A stretch of DNA of 35,512 nucleotides from Gammaproteobacteria bacterium (GTDB lineage: Bacteria > Pseudomonadota > Gammaproteobacteria > JAJPIJ01), in NCBI GenBank assembly GCA_022072255.1, contig JAJVHZ010000061.1, positions 90,207-125,718 on the forward strand, given 5' to 3'. A program made the translations under genes and the position numbers. This document shows positions 22,081 to 30,741 of the stretch, piece after piece. How positions within the stretch are numbered: position 1 is the first letter of the stretch; each line of letters opens with the position of its first letter. The notes beneath the pieces are model-generated. The model saw only the letters and a program-made list of their open reading frames with translations, was not told where the DNA came from and made no database searches.

Positions 22081-25000
22081 ATGAACGACCTCACGCCCAT
22101 CCCGATCCCGCATGAGCCGTCGGCGGCCGACGCGCCGGCGCGGGCCGCGGTCGATGCCGCGCTGTCGGCCGCCCCGCCGCCCGGCGGCAATGCGCGCGCC
22201 CACCTGCAGGCGGTCATGGCCGCCGACGGCACCGGCTACGCGGTGGTCGATCCGCGTGCGCGGGTCGTGGAGGCCAACGACGTCTATGCCCGCATGGCGG
22301 GTTTCGAAGACGCCGCCGCGGTGCTCGGCCGCAGCGTGCTGGAATGGACGCACGGCCGGGACGTGCCGCGGACCGTCGAGCAGATCCGCCGCTGCATGGC
22401 GGAAGGCAGCGTGCGCGCGATGCAGGTGGAGTATCACGACGCCAGCGGCCGGCGAGTCCCCGTATCCATCAATGCGCAGCGCACCGAGACCGGCGATGGC
22501 CCGCGCATCGTGCTGTTGTGCCGCCAGCAGCGGCAGCGCCCGAGCACGGCCGAGGCCTTGCAGGCCAACCGCGTGCGCCTGCGCGAGCAGCAGGCCGCAC
22601 TGTCCTGGCTGCTCACCAGCCAGGCCTTCCTCGAGCACGATCTCGGCGAGTTCTTCCAGCTGGTCACACGTTGCGTGGCCGATGTGCTGGAGGTCGAGCG
22701 CGTCAACCTGTGGCGGCTGAATCCCGCGCGCACCGTCATGACGCTGGTGAGCGGCTTCGACCGGCTGAGCGGCGCGCACGTCAGCGGCACGGAACTGGAC
22801 ACCGGCTCGTACCAGGCCTACTTCCGCGCCCTGGAGAACAACGAGCCGATGCAGGTCGACAATCTCGGCGAGGACCAACGCACCAGCGAACTGTCCGACC
22901 TGCACCTGCGCCCGTTCGGCGTCACCGGGCTGCTCGACGTTCCGGTTTTCGTCGACAACCAGCTCGACGGCGTGCTGTGCCTCGAGCAGGTCGGCCAGGA
23001 CAAGCCCTGGCACCCGGACACCGGGCTGTTCGCCGCCGCCGTCACGAACATTGTCGCGCTCGCGCTGCAGCACCAGGAACGCACGCGCGCGGAGAACTCG
23101 CTGCGGCAGAGCGAGGAGCGCTACCGCCAGCTCGTGGAGCTCTCTCCGGACGCAATCCTCGTGCTGCAGCACGATCGCATCACCTTCGCCAACCCCGCGG
23201 CGCTGCAGCTGCTCGGCGCGCGCCGCGCGAGCGAGGTCATCGGCGAGGGTCTGTTCCGCTTCCTGCACCCTCATTACCACGACACGGCGCGCAATCGCCT
23301 GCGGTTGACGGCCGAATTGCGGGCCTCGATCCCGTTCGTGGAGGAGCAGTACATCCGCCTGGACGGGACCACTGTGGATGTCGAGACGACCTCGGGACCC
23401 TACCAGGACGAGCAGGGAGAAGGCCTGCAGGTGATCGTGCGCGACATCACCGCCCGCAAGCGCACGGAGATGAAGCTCGCCAAGAGCGAGCAGCGCCTGG
23501 ACCTCGCGCTGAAGGCCGCCGATCTGGGCCTGTGGGACTGGAACCTGCAGACCGGCGACGCGTACTTCGACGATCGCTGGCTCGGGATCGTCGGCTACGC
23601 GCGCGAGGAGTTCCCGCCGCACATCAACACCTGGGAGATGATCGTCCATCCCGAGGATCTGCCAAGGGTCATCGCCGCCACCAGGGCCCATGCCGAGGGG
23701 CAGACGCCGTACTTCGAGAGCGAACACCGCGTGCTCACGCGCGGCGGCGAATGGCGCTGGGTGCACGACAAGGGCCGCATCGTCGAACGCGATGCGGCCG
23801 GCCGGCCGCTGCGCGAGACCGGCACCATGCTCGACGTCACCGCGCGCAAGCAGCAGGAGGAGGCGCTGCGCGCGAGTGAGGCCAAGTTCTCGCGCTTCTT
23901 CCAGTCCAACCCGCTGCCGGGCATCATCGCGAGCTTCCCCGAAGGGCGCGTCATCGAGGTCAACCAGGCATTCCTGCGCGCCACCGGCTACCACCGCGAC
24001 GAGATCATCGGTGTCGCCGCCGCCGATCTGGCGTTGCGCTTCGAGGCCGCGCAGCGCGAACTGCTCTATCACGCGCTCGAGACCGGCCAGACCCCCTACG
24101 CCTTCGAGGCGCGGCTGCAACTGCAGTCCGGCGAGACGCGCGACGTGCTGGCGACCTACGAGCGGATCGATTTCGGCGGTCAGCGCTGTTTCGTCGGGAT
24201 GTATTACGACATCACGCATCGCAAGCTCATCGAGTCGGAGATGCGCCGCATCAACGAGCAGCTCGAACAGCGCGTGGCGGAACGGACCGCAGAGCTCGAA
24301 TCCAGCAACCGCGCGCTGCGCTCCGCCGAGAGCCGCCAGCGCGTGCTGCTCGACGCCATGCCGGACCTCATGTTCCGCATCGACCGCGCCGGCCGCGTGC
24401 TCGACTTCTCGGCCCCGCGGGGCGACAGTCTGATCGACCCGGAGAAGCTCATCGATCGCAATCTGCGCGAGATCGATCTCGACGCCCCCACCCTGCAGTC
24501 GATGCTCGCCACCATCGACCGGGCGCTCCACGGCGGCAACATCGAGCCGCTGGAGTTCCGCCTGGCCACGCCGGTCGGGCCGCGCGAGTACGAGGCGCGG
24601 GTGCTCAAGAGCGGAACCGAGGAAATCGTCGCCATCGTGCGCGACATCACGGAGCGGCGGCGCATCGAGCACGCACTGCGACTGAGCGAGGCCAGCCTGA
24701 GCGCGGCGCAGAGCGTCGCCCATCTCGGCAGCTGGGAGCAGGAAATCATCAATCCCGAATCGATCGAGGCCAACCCGTTGCGATGGTCCGACGAGATCTA
24801 CCGTATCCTGGGCTATACTCCGGGTGAGGTCGAACCGTCGGTTGTGCGCTTGATCAATAGCCTGCATCCCGACGATCGCCAGGCGGTGCGCGAGCTCTGG
24901 GGCGCGGCCGTGCGCAACGGCGAGGACTTCGACCACGTCTGCCGGGTGCTCCGCCCGGATGGTGCGGAACGGATCGTGCATACGCGATGCGGCTTTCTCG

Positions 25001-26208
25001 GTGGGGTTCCTGATCCGGGGACGGGCGTGAAGATCCTCGGGGTCATGCAGGACATCACCGAGCGCAAGCACGCCGAGGACGCGCTGCGGCTGAGCGAGAG
25101 GCGGCTGCGCCAGATCATCGATGCCGTTCCGCACCTCATCTACGCGCGCGAGATGGGCGGCCGGTTCATCCTCGTCAATCAGTCGGTTGCCGACATGTAC
25201 GGCACCACGGTGGACACCGTGCTCGGCAAGACCGAGGCGGCGTTCGGGCGCCGGCCGGAGGAAGTCGAGCGATCGCGGGAGACGGACATGGAGGTGGTAC
25301 TGGTGGGGCAGCCGCAGCTTATTCCGGAGGAAACGATCACCGACGTGAACGGCAACGTGCACGTGCTGGAGACGATGAAGATCCCCTTCACCTTCTCCGG
25401 GACGAGCCTGCCCGCGGTGCTCGGAGTGTCCACCGACATCACCTATCGCAAGCAGGCGGAGCGCGAGATCCGCGCGCTCAACGAACAGCTCGAGCATCGC
25501 GTCCAGCAGCGCACCGCCGAACTGGAGGCCGTCAATCGCGAGCTGGAGAGTTTCAGCTACTCCGTCTCGCACGATCTGATCGCGCCCCTGCGCGGCATCG
25601 ACGGCTGGAGCCTCGCGCTGATCGAGGATTTCGGCGATCGCCTCGACGACCTCGGGCGGACCTACCTCGCCAACGTGCGCGGCGAGGCCCAGCGCATGGC
25701 CATGCTGATCGACAACATGCTGAAGCTCTCGCGGGTGACGCGGGCCGAGATGCGTCATGAGCCCGTGGACCTCGCGACCATGGCCGAGGAGATCGCCGCC
25801 GAGTTGCGGGTCAGGGACCCCGGAAGGCAGGCGGATTTCATCATCGAACCCATGCTCATCGCCAGCGGCGACCCGATCCTGCTGCGCTCGGCGCTGCAGA
25901 ACCTGATGGAGAACGCGTGGAAGTTCACCAGCCGCTGCGAGCGCGCGCTGATCGAGATCGGAATGATGACCGAGGGCGGGGAGCAGGTGTTCTTCGTGCG
26001 CGACAACGGCGCCGGCTTCGACCAGACCTACGCCGCCAAGATGTTCGCGCCGTTCGCCCGCCTGCATCGCGCCACCGACTATCCCGGCTCCGGCATCGGG
26101 CTGGCCAGCGTGCAGCGGATCATCCGCCGCCACGGCGGACGGATCTGGGCCGAAGGCGCCGTGAACCGGGGAGCCACCGTCAAGTTCACCCTGCCGCTGC
26201 CGACGTGA
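22081..26208 (+). CDS. Hybrid-length sensor histidine kinase with one GAF and about seven PAS domains
   Basis: 1375 residues with no predicted membrane helix, so probably a cytoplasmic sensor. In order: PAS (about 35-150), GAF (about 170-330, HDLGEFFQLVTRCVADVLEVERVNLW), PAS (345-460), PAS_3 type (475-600, WDWNLQTGDAYFDDRW), PAS (605-715), a coiled coil (NEQLEQRVAERTAELESSN), PAS (755-865), PAS (875-1000), PAS (1010-1125), a second coiled coil, HisKA with H1164 in SVSHDLIAPLRGI (the usual DLRAPL Arg is Ile), and HATPase (ENAWKFT, DNGAGFD, GSGIGLASV). The catalytic part is of the phytochrome-like kinase type. Signals are unknown. The receiver-containing c-di-GMP enzyme 70 bp downstream is the likely phosphoacceptor. 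Codon use is normal for the window. Confidence 0.9.
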   Translation: MNDLTPIPIPHEPSAADAPARAAVDAALSAAPPPGGNARAHLQAVMAADGTGYAVVDPRARVVEANDVYARMAGFEDAAAVLGRSVLEWTHGRDVPRTVEQIRRCMAEGSVRAMQVEYHDASGRRVPVSINAQRTETGDGPRIVLLCRQQRQRPSTAEALQANRVRLREQQAALSWLLTSQAFLEHDLGEFFQLVTRCVADVLEVERVNLWRLNPARTVMTLVSGFDRLSGAHVSGTELDTGSYQAYFRALENNEPMQVDNLGEDQRTSELSDLHLRPFGVTGLLDVPVFVDNQLDGVLCLEQVGQDKPWHPDTGLFAAAVTNIVALALQHQERTRAENSLRQSEERYRQLVELSPDAILVLQHDRITFANPAALQLLGARRASEVIGEGLFRFLHPHYHDTARNRLRLTAELRASIPFVEEQYIRLDGTTVDVETTSGPYQDEQGEGLQVIVRDITARKRTEMKLAKSEQRLDLALKAADLGLWDWNLQTGDAYFDDRWLGIVGYAREEFPPHINTWEMIVHPEDLPRVIAATRAHAEGQTPYFESEHRVLTRGGEWRWVHDKGRIVERDAAGRPLRETGTMLDVTARKQQEEALRASEAKFSRFFQSNPLPGIIASFPEGRVIEVNQAFLRATGYHRDEIIGVAAADLALRFEAAQRELLYHALETGQTPYAFEARLQLQSGETRDVLATYERIDFGGQRCFVGMYYDITHRKLIESEMRRINEQLEQRVAERTAELESSNRALRSAESRQRVLLDAMPDLMFRIDRAGRVLDFSAPRGDSLIDPEKLIDRNLREIDLDAPTLQSMLATIDRALHGGNIEPLEFRLATPVGPREYEARVLKSGTEEIVAIVRDITERRRIEHALRLSEASLSAAQSVAHLGSWEQEIINPESIEANPLRWSDEIYRILGYTPGEVEPSVVRLINSLHPDDRQAVRELWGAAVRNGEDFDHVCRVLRPDGAERIVHTRCGFLGGVPDPGTGVKILGVMQDITERKHAEDALRLSERRLRQIIDAVPHLIYAREMGGRFILVNQSVADMYGTTVDTVLGKTEAAFGRRPEEVERSRETDMEVVLVGQPQLIPEETITDVNGNVHVLETMKIPFTFSGTSLPAVLGVSTDITYRKQAEREIRALNEQLEHRVQQRTAELEAVNRELESFSYSVSHDLIAPLRGIDGWSLALIEDFGDRLDDLGRTYLANVRGEAQRMAMLIDNMLKLSRVTRAEMRHEPVDLATMAEEIAAELRVRDPGRQADFIIEPMLIASGDPILLRSALQNLMENAWKFTSRCERALIEIGMMTEGGEQVFFVRDNGAGFDQTYAAKMFAPFARLHRATDYPGSGIGLASVQRIIRRHGGRIWAEGAVNRGATVKFTLPLPT

Positions 26209-26278
26209 GCCTGCCACTCATGGCCTCCTGCACGCTTCGAACCCGGGCCGCCGTACTGCCGAGGCTGGCGCGCACGTG

Positions 26279-28492
26279 ATGGAACCGACGGTCTCATCGC
26301 TGTTGCGTGCCGACAGCACCGCCGGCAGCGGCGCCTCGGAATCCTCCGAGCCCCGGCGCCACTTCCGCACCACCTCGCAGTTCCTGCGCGCGCTGATCGT
26401 CGAGGACTCCGAGAGCGACGCCGGGCTGCTGCTGCGTCATCTCGAACGCGGCGGCTACATCGTCGAGCACGTCATCGTCGACAACGCCGCGGACATGCAG
26501 GCTGCACTGGCCGAGAAGACCTGGGACGTGGTGATCGCCGACTACGTGCTGCCGCAGTTCGATGCGCCCACGGCGCTGAAGCTGCTCAAGGAGAGCGGCC
26601 AGGACATCCCGTTCATCGTCGTGTCCGGCAGCATCGGCGAGGACATCGCCGTGCGCATGATGAAGAGCGGGGCCAGCGACTATCTGCTGAAGGAGAATCT
26701 CACCCGCCTGGTGCCGGCGGTGCAGCGCGAGCTGCGCGAGGCAGCGGTGCGCCGCGAGCGCATGCGCGTCGAGCAGGACCTGCGCGTCTACGGCCAGGTC
26801 TTCGAGGCGAGCTGCGAGGCGATCGCCATCACCGACGCCCGCCGCCGCATCATCGCCGTGAACCCGGCATTCTCAGACATCACCGGCTACCCGCCGGAGG
26901 ACGTCATCGGCCGCACGGCGCGGCTGTTGAGCTCGGGCGGCTACGACCCGGCCTTCTACGATTCCATCTGGCAGACCGTGGACGATTGCGGTTACTGGAC
27001 CGGTGAGATCTGGGCGCGCAAGAAGTCCGGCGATCTCTTCATGGAGTGGCTGTCGATCTCCGCGATCAAGGACTCCGCCGGCAGGATCAGCCACTATGTA
27101 ACGCAGGGAGTGGACATCACCAGCCAGAAGCGCGCCGACGAGCGCATACACTATCTCGCCCACTACGACTCGCTGACCAAGCTGCCCAACCGCACCCTGC
27201 TGCAGGATCGCATCTCGCGAGCCGTCGCCGCCGCCGAGCGCAACGGCAATCGCGTGGCGATCATGTTCATCGATCTGGATCGCTTCAAGAACATCAACGA
27301 CTCCCTCGGCCATCCCGTGGGCGACCGGTTGCTGCAGGCCGTCGCCGACCGGCTGCGCGGGTGCGTGCGCGACAACGACACGGTGGCGCGCCTCGGCGGC
27401 GACGAGTTCGTGGTGGTGCTGCCCGAGACCGGGCAGGAGGGTGCCTCGCACGTGGCACAGAAGATCCTCACCAGCCTGAGCGGGCCGTACCAGATCGAGA
27501 GCTTCCAGCTCATCATCACGCCGAGCATCGGCATCAGCGTGTTCCCCGAGGACGGCACCGACATCGAGACCCTGATCAAGAACGCCGACGCGGCGCTCTA
27601 CCATGCCAAGGACAACGGCCGGAACAACTATCAGTTCTTCACCCAGGAGATGAACATCGCCGCCTACGAGCGCATCTCGCTGGAGAACGGTCTGCGCATC
27701 GCGCTGGAGCGCGGCGAGTTCGAGCTCTACTACCAGCCGCAGGTCAGCGTGCGCACCGGCGCGGTCACCACGCTGGAGGCGCTGGTGCGCTGGAACCATC
27801 CGCACTGGGGCGTCGTGCCGCCGAGCATGTTCATACACGTCGCCGAGGACAGCGGCATCGTCGTGGCGCTGGGCAAGTGGATGCTGCGCGAGGCCTGCCG
27901 CCAGGTGGCGCAATGGCAGGAGAGCGGCTTCCCGCAGGTGCCGGTGGCGGTGAACATCTCGGCCGTGCAGTTGCGCGACAAGGGCTTCGCGCAGTTCGTG
28001 CAGGAAGTGCTCACGGACACCGGACTGAAGCCCTCGATGCTCCAGCTCGAGCTCACCGAGAGCATCCTCATGCAGGACGAGAGCCGCAGCAGCCCCGGCA
28101 TCAAGGAGCTCTCCGCGCTGGGCGTGCACCTGGCGCTGGACGACTTCGGCACCGGTTACTCGAGTCTCACCTATCTGCGCCGCTTCCCGATCAGCAAGCT
28201 GAAGATCGACCGCTCGTTCATCCGCAACTGCGCCGAGACTCCCTCCGACGGGGCGATCGTCAAGGCCATCATCAATCTGGCGCACAGCCTCGGCCTGCGG
28301 GTGATCGCCGAGGGCGTGGAGAACGTGCAGCAGTACGACTTCGTGGTGGCGGAGGGGTGCGACGACATCCAGGGCTATTATTTCAGTCCCCCGAAGTGTG
28401 CCGAGGACCTCATAGGCTTCCTGAGCGTGGATTCCGCCGATACTCCGCCCGGGGTTCTGGAACGCACCGGCGGTCCCGACGCCGCGGAGTGA
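26279..28492 (+). CDS. Response regulator with REC-PAS-GGDEF-EAL domains (c-di-GMP turnover)
   Basis: About 737 residues (GTG at 26276 also possible). The receiver (about 35-155) has VEDSESD, phospho-Asp in VIADYVLPQF, VSGSIG and YLLKENL. A PAS domain (about 170-285) follows. The cyclase domain has an intact GGDEF and an upstream RDND inhibitory site five residues before it. The phosphodiesterase domain has EALVRW, NISAVQL, LELTES, LDDFGTGYSSL, LKIDRSF, AEGVEN and QGYYFSPP, so all known catalytic residues appear present. It can therefore make and degrade c-di-GMP; the net direction cannot be read from sequence. It is probably controlled by the upstream kinase. It ends 4 bp from the convergent ccmI stop. 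Confidence 0.93.
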   Translation: MEPTVSSLLRADSTAGSGASESSEPRRHFRTTSQFLRALIVEDSESDAGLLLRHLERGGYIVEHVIVDNAADMQAALAEKTWDVVIADYVLPQFDAPTALKLLKESGQDIPFIVVSGSIGEDIAVRMMKSGASDYLLKENLTRLVPAVQRELREAAVRRERMRVEQDLRVYGQVFEASCEAIAITDARRRIIAVNPAFSDITGYPPEDVIGRTARLLSSGGYDPAFYDSIWQTVDDCGYWTGEIWARKKSGDLFMEWLSISAIKDSAGRISHYVTQGVDITSQKRADERIHYLAHYDSLTKLPNRTLLQDRISRAVAAAERNGNRVAIMFIDLDRFKNINDSLGHPVGDRLLQAVADRLRGCVRDNDTVARLGGDEFVVVLPETGQEGASHVAQKILTSLSGPYQIESFQLIITPSIGISVFPEDGTDIETLIKNADAALYHAKDNGRNNYQFFTQEMNIAAYERISLENGLRIALERGEFELYYQPQVSVRTGAVTTLEALVRWNHPHWGVVPPSMFIHVAEDSGIVVALGKWMLREACRQVAQWQESGFPQVPVAVNISAVQLRDKGFAQFVQEVLTDTGLKPSMLQLELTESILMQDESRSSPGIKELSALGVHLALDDFGTGYSSLTYLRRFPISKLKIDRSFIRNCAETPSDGAIVKAIINLAHSLGLRVIAEGVENVQQYDFVVAEGCDDIQGYYFSPPKCAEDLIGFLSVDSADTPPGVLERTGGPDAAE

Positions 28493-28496
28493 CGTT

Positions 28497-29714
28497 TCAG
28501 GGGACGACCCGGTCGATCTCGATGCGGATGCCGGTGGCCCCCGGCCGCACCGGGCCGCCGCTGCCCTCCAGGTCACCGGATTGCGGCGCGACGTTCCCGG
28601 ACCTGGATATTCTCGCCACCACCGTGAACTCCCCGGCGCTGCTCAGATTCATGCCGGGCGCCATGGCCATCGAATCGTCCAGCGTGAACGCGAGTGGCAG
28701 TTCACTCGCCGGCCGGCGCAGCACGGCCAGCGGCATGCGCGGACCCTCCATCGCGCGGGCGAAGACGAACAGCGTGTCGCCGGGCGCGACCTTCTCCGCC
28801 ATCCCCTCCTTGAGCGTCACCGTGCCCGTGACCGATGCACTGACGGCGGCCGGCGCCGCATCCGGAGCCGCGGGCATCCCGGCGTGTGCGCGGGCCTCGG
28901 CAATCCCCGCCTCGATCGCGGCATAGGTACTGGATTCCTTCGGGATCATCGCCCGTAGCGTCTCCCAGTGCTGGATGGCGGCCGCAAAGTCGCCCGCGTC
29001 CAGGGCGAGGCGGCCGGCCAGCGCCAGGGCGCGCGCATCGCGCGGTTCGATCGCCAGCGCCCGGGCGATCAGCTCCCGCGCCTCGCCGTGCACGTCGCCG
29101 CGGTCGTTCTGGTACAGCAGCTCCGCGAGCTCGACCAGTGGCGCGGCCGTGCGCGGTGCCGCTGCGATGGCCTGCCGGTAGGCGGTCATCGCCTCCTGGG
29201 GCTGTTCCATGAACGCGTGGCTGCGCGCGAGCAACAGCCACGCCTCGGCATCCCCGGGGTTCGCCTTGACCCGCGCCGACATCTGCGCGGCGAAATCCTC
29301 GACCTCCGCGCGCGTGAGCTCACCGCCGGCGCCCTGGGTCTGAATGGCGCGGCTGGCCAACTGCGGCGCGCCGACGTGCAGATAGATGACCGCGGCGAGC
29401 ACCGGTATGGCGAGGCTCGCCGCTGCGATGGCCGCACCCGCCGCCCGGGTCCGTGGCCGCGGCTGCGCGCGGGCAGGCCCCGCCTCCTCGAGGACGCGCC
29501 GCTGGAGCTCCTCGTGCGCCTGACCGTGCTGCGCGGGGCTCAGCAACCCGCGCGCGAGATCCGCGTCCAGTTCGGCGGCCTGCTCGCGCAGCAGATCCAC
29601 GTTCGACTTCGCGCCTTCGGCCGCGCGGCCATGTCCAGCCCGCAGCAGCGGCAGGGCGACGATCGCCATGGCGATCAGCGTCATCGCGATCGCCAGCAGG
29701 GTGAAGGCGCTCAT
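28497..29714 (-). CDS. ccmI: Cytochrome c maturation protein CcmI
   Basis: 405 residues from ATG 29714, overlapping the ccmH stop (ATGA). N-terminal CcmI region: helix 1 (FTLLAIAMTLIAMAIVALPLL), a cytoplasmic helical loop with DLLREQAAELDADLARGLLS, and helix 2 near residues 90-110. A periplasmic TPR domain follows (PGDAEAWLLLARSHAFMEQPQEAMTAYRQAI and further repeats), then a beta-rich C-terminal domain (SVTGTVTLKEGMAEKV). CcmI chaperones apocytochrome c, binding the C-terminal helix and handing it to the CcmF/H ligation complex. Usual length and last gene of the ccm operon. Confidence 0.93.
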   Translation of the reverse strand: MSAFTLLAIAMTLIAMAIVALPLLRAGHGRAAEGAKSNVDLLREQAAELDADLARGLLSPAQHGQAHEELQRRVLEEAGPARAQPRPRTRAAGAAIAAASLAIPVLAAVIYLHVGAPQLASRAIQTQGAGGELTRAEVEDFAAQMSARVKANPGDAEAWLLLARSHAFMEQPQEAMTAYRQAIAAAPRTAAPLVELAELLYQNDRGDVHGEARELIARALAIEPRDARALALAGRLALDAGDFAAAIQHWETLRAMIPKESSTYAAIEAGIAEARAHAGMPAAPDAAPAAVSASVTGTVTLKEGMAEKVAPGDTLFVFARAMEGPRMPLAVLRRPASELPLAFTLDDSMAMAPGMNLSSAGEFTVVARISRSGNVAPQSGDLEGSGGPVRPGATGIRIEIDRVVP

Positions 29715-30199
29715 CGCGCCGCGTCCCTGCCGGCCGCGGCCTCTTCCCGCAGCAGCCGCGTGGCCCTGGCACGCTCGTCCCCGGTGAGCGGCACCGGCGC
29801 TGGCGTCTCGGCCTGTTGGCGCAGCGCCCGGCGCAGCACGAGGACTGCGAGCAACAGCAGCAGCCCCGGCCCGGCCCACAGCAGCACCGTGGTGACCTTC
29901 AGCGGAGGCTGATAGAGGACGAAATCGCCGTAACGATCGGTCATGAAGCCGACGATCTCCGCGTCGGTCCTGCCGGCGGCGATCTGCTCGTTGATCTGCC
30001 GGCGCAGGTCGACGGCGAGCTCGGCACTGGACTCGGCGATCGATTGATTCTGGCAGACCAGGCAGCGCAGCTTCCTGGCCAGTTCCACCGATCGCTTCGC
30101 CGCAACGGGATCCTGCGCCGTGGGTACGGCCTCATTGGCGCCCGCCGGGCCGCCCACCGCGGCCAGGACAGTCAGCAGGATCGCGGCGAGCGTTCTCAT
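29711..30199 (-). CDS. ccmH: Cytochrome c maturation protein CcmH
   Basis: 162 residues. A signal peptide (MRTLAAILLTVLAAVGGPAGA) is followed by the redox motif LRCLVCQNQSI, where the two Cys reduce or hold the apocytochrome CxxCH thiols before heme attachment. A membrane helix (VTTVLLWAGPGLLLLLAVLVL) and a short charged tail follow. It overlaps ccmG and ccmI by 4 bp each. This is the short, single-domain CcmH; the TPR part is the separate ccmI. Confidence 0.95.
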   Translation of the reverse strand: MRTLAAILLTVLAAVGGPAGANEAVPTAQDPVAAKRSVELARKLRCLVCQNQSIAESSAELAVDLRRQINEQIAAGRTDAEIVGFMTDRYGDFVLYQPPLKVTTVLLWAGPGLLLLLAVLVLRRALRQQAETPAPVPLTGDERARATRLLREEAAAGRDAAR

Positions 30200-30723
30200 C
30201 CCTGATCGAGCTCGCGGATGAGCGGCAGGATCTTCCCCTGCAGGGCGTCGACGGTGACCGCTCCGATCTGCTTGTAGCGGATGACCCCCTGTTTGTCGAT
30301 CACGAAGGTCTCAGGGACGCCGTAGACGCCGAAGTCGATCCCCACCCTGCCTTCCAGGTCGCTGACCGACAGCGTGTAGGGATCGCCGAGCTGTGCCAGC
30401 CAGGCCTGCGCGTCGTCCGGTTTGTCCTTGTAGTTCAGTCCGACGATGGCCACCTGGTGATTCTTGGCGAAATCGACCAGCAGGGGATGCTCGTCGCGGC
30501 AGGACACGCACCAGGACGCCCACACGTTCAGCAGCCAGACCCGCCCCCGCATGGACTGCGGCGAGAACGCCTTTGCAGGCTCGTGCAGCTGGGGAAGCGT
30601 GAATTCGGGCACCGGTTTGCCGATGAGCGGCGAGGGCACCTCGCGCGGGTTGAGCTTCAGTCCGACGAACAGGAATCCCAGCAGGACGAGAAAGACGCCA
30701 AACGGCAGCAGGAACCGGCTCAT
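30196..30723 (-). CDS. ccmG: Periplasmic thioredoxin-like CcmG/DsbE
   Basis: 175 residues, an N-terminal anchor (FLLPFGVFLVLLGFLFVGL) plus a thioredoxin fold. The active site WASWCVSCRDEHP and the acidic GVYGVPETFVID segment with cis-Pro are typical of CcmG, which reduces apocytochrome and CcmH disulfides. It overlaps ccmH by 4 bp and starts 18 bp after ccmF. Confidence 0.95.
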   Translation of the reverse strand: MSRFLLPFGVFLVLLGFLFVGLKLNPREVPSPLIGKPVPEFTLPQLHEPAKAFSPQSMRGRVWLLNVWASWCVSCRDEHPLLVDFAKNHQVAIVGLNYKDKPDDAQAWLAQLGDPYTLSVSDLEGRVGIDFGVYGVPETFVIDKQGVIRYKQIGAVTVDALQGKILPLIRELDQG

Positions 30724-30741
30724 GATCGCGTCAGCCGGGGA

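Noticed and set aside
22000..26217. A 1405-codon open frame antisense to the whole multi-PAS kinase gene
   Set aside because: GC-rich third positions leave the complementary frame free of stops. Its product is rich in His, Val, Arg and Leu without recognisable domains, while the plus-strand frame has clear PAS, GAF and kinase motifs. Similar antisense frames lie opposite ccoI, the EAL protein and the VWA-TPR gene.
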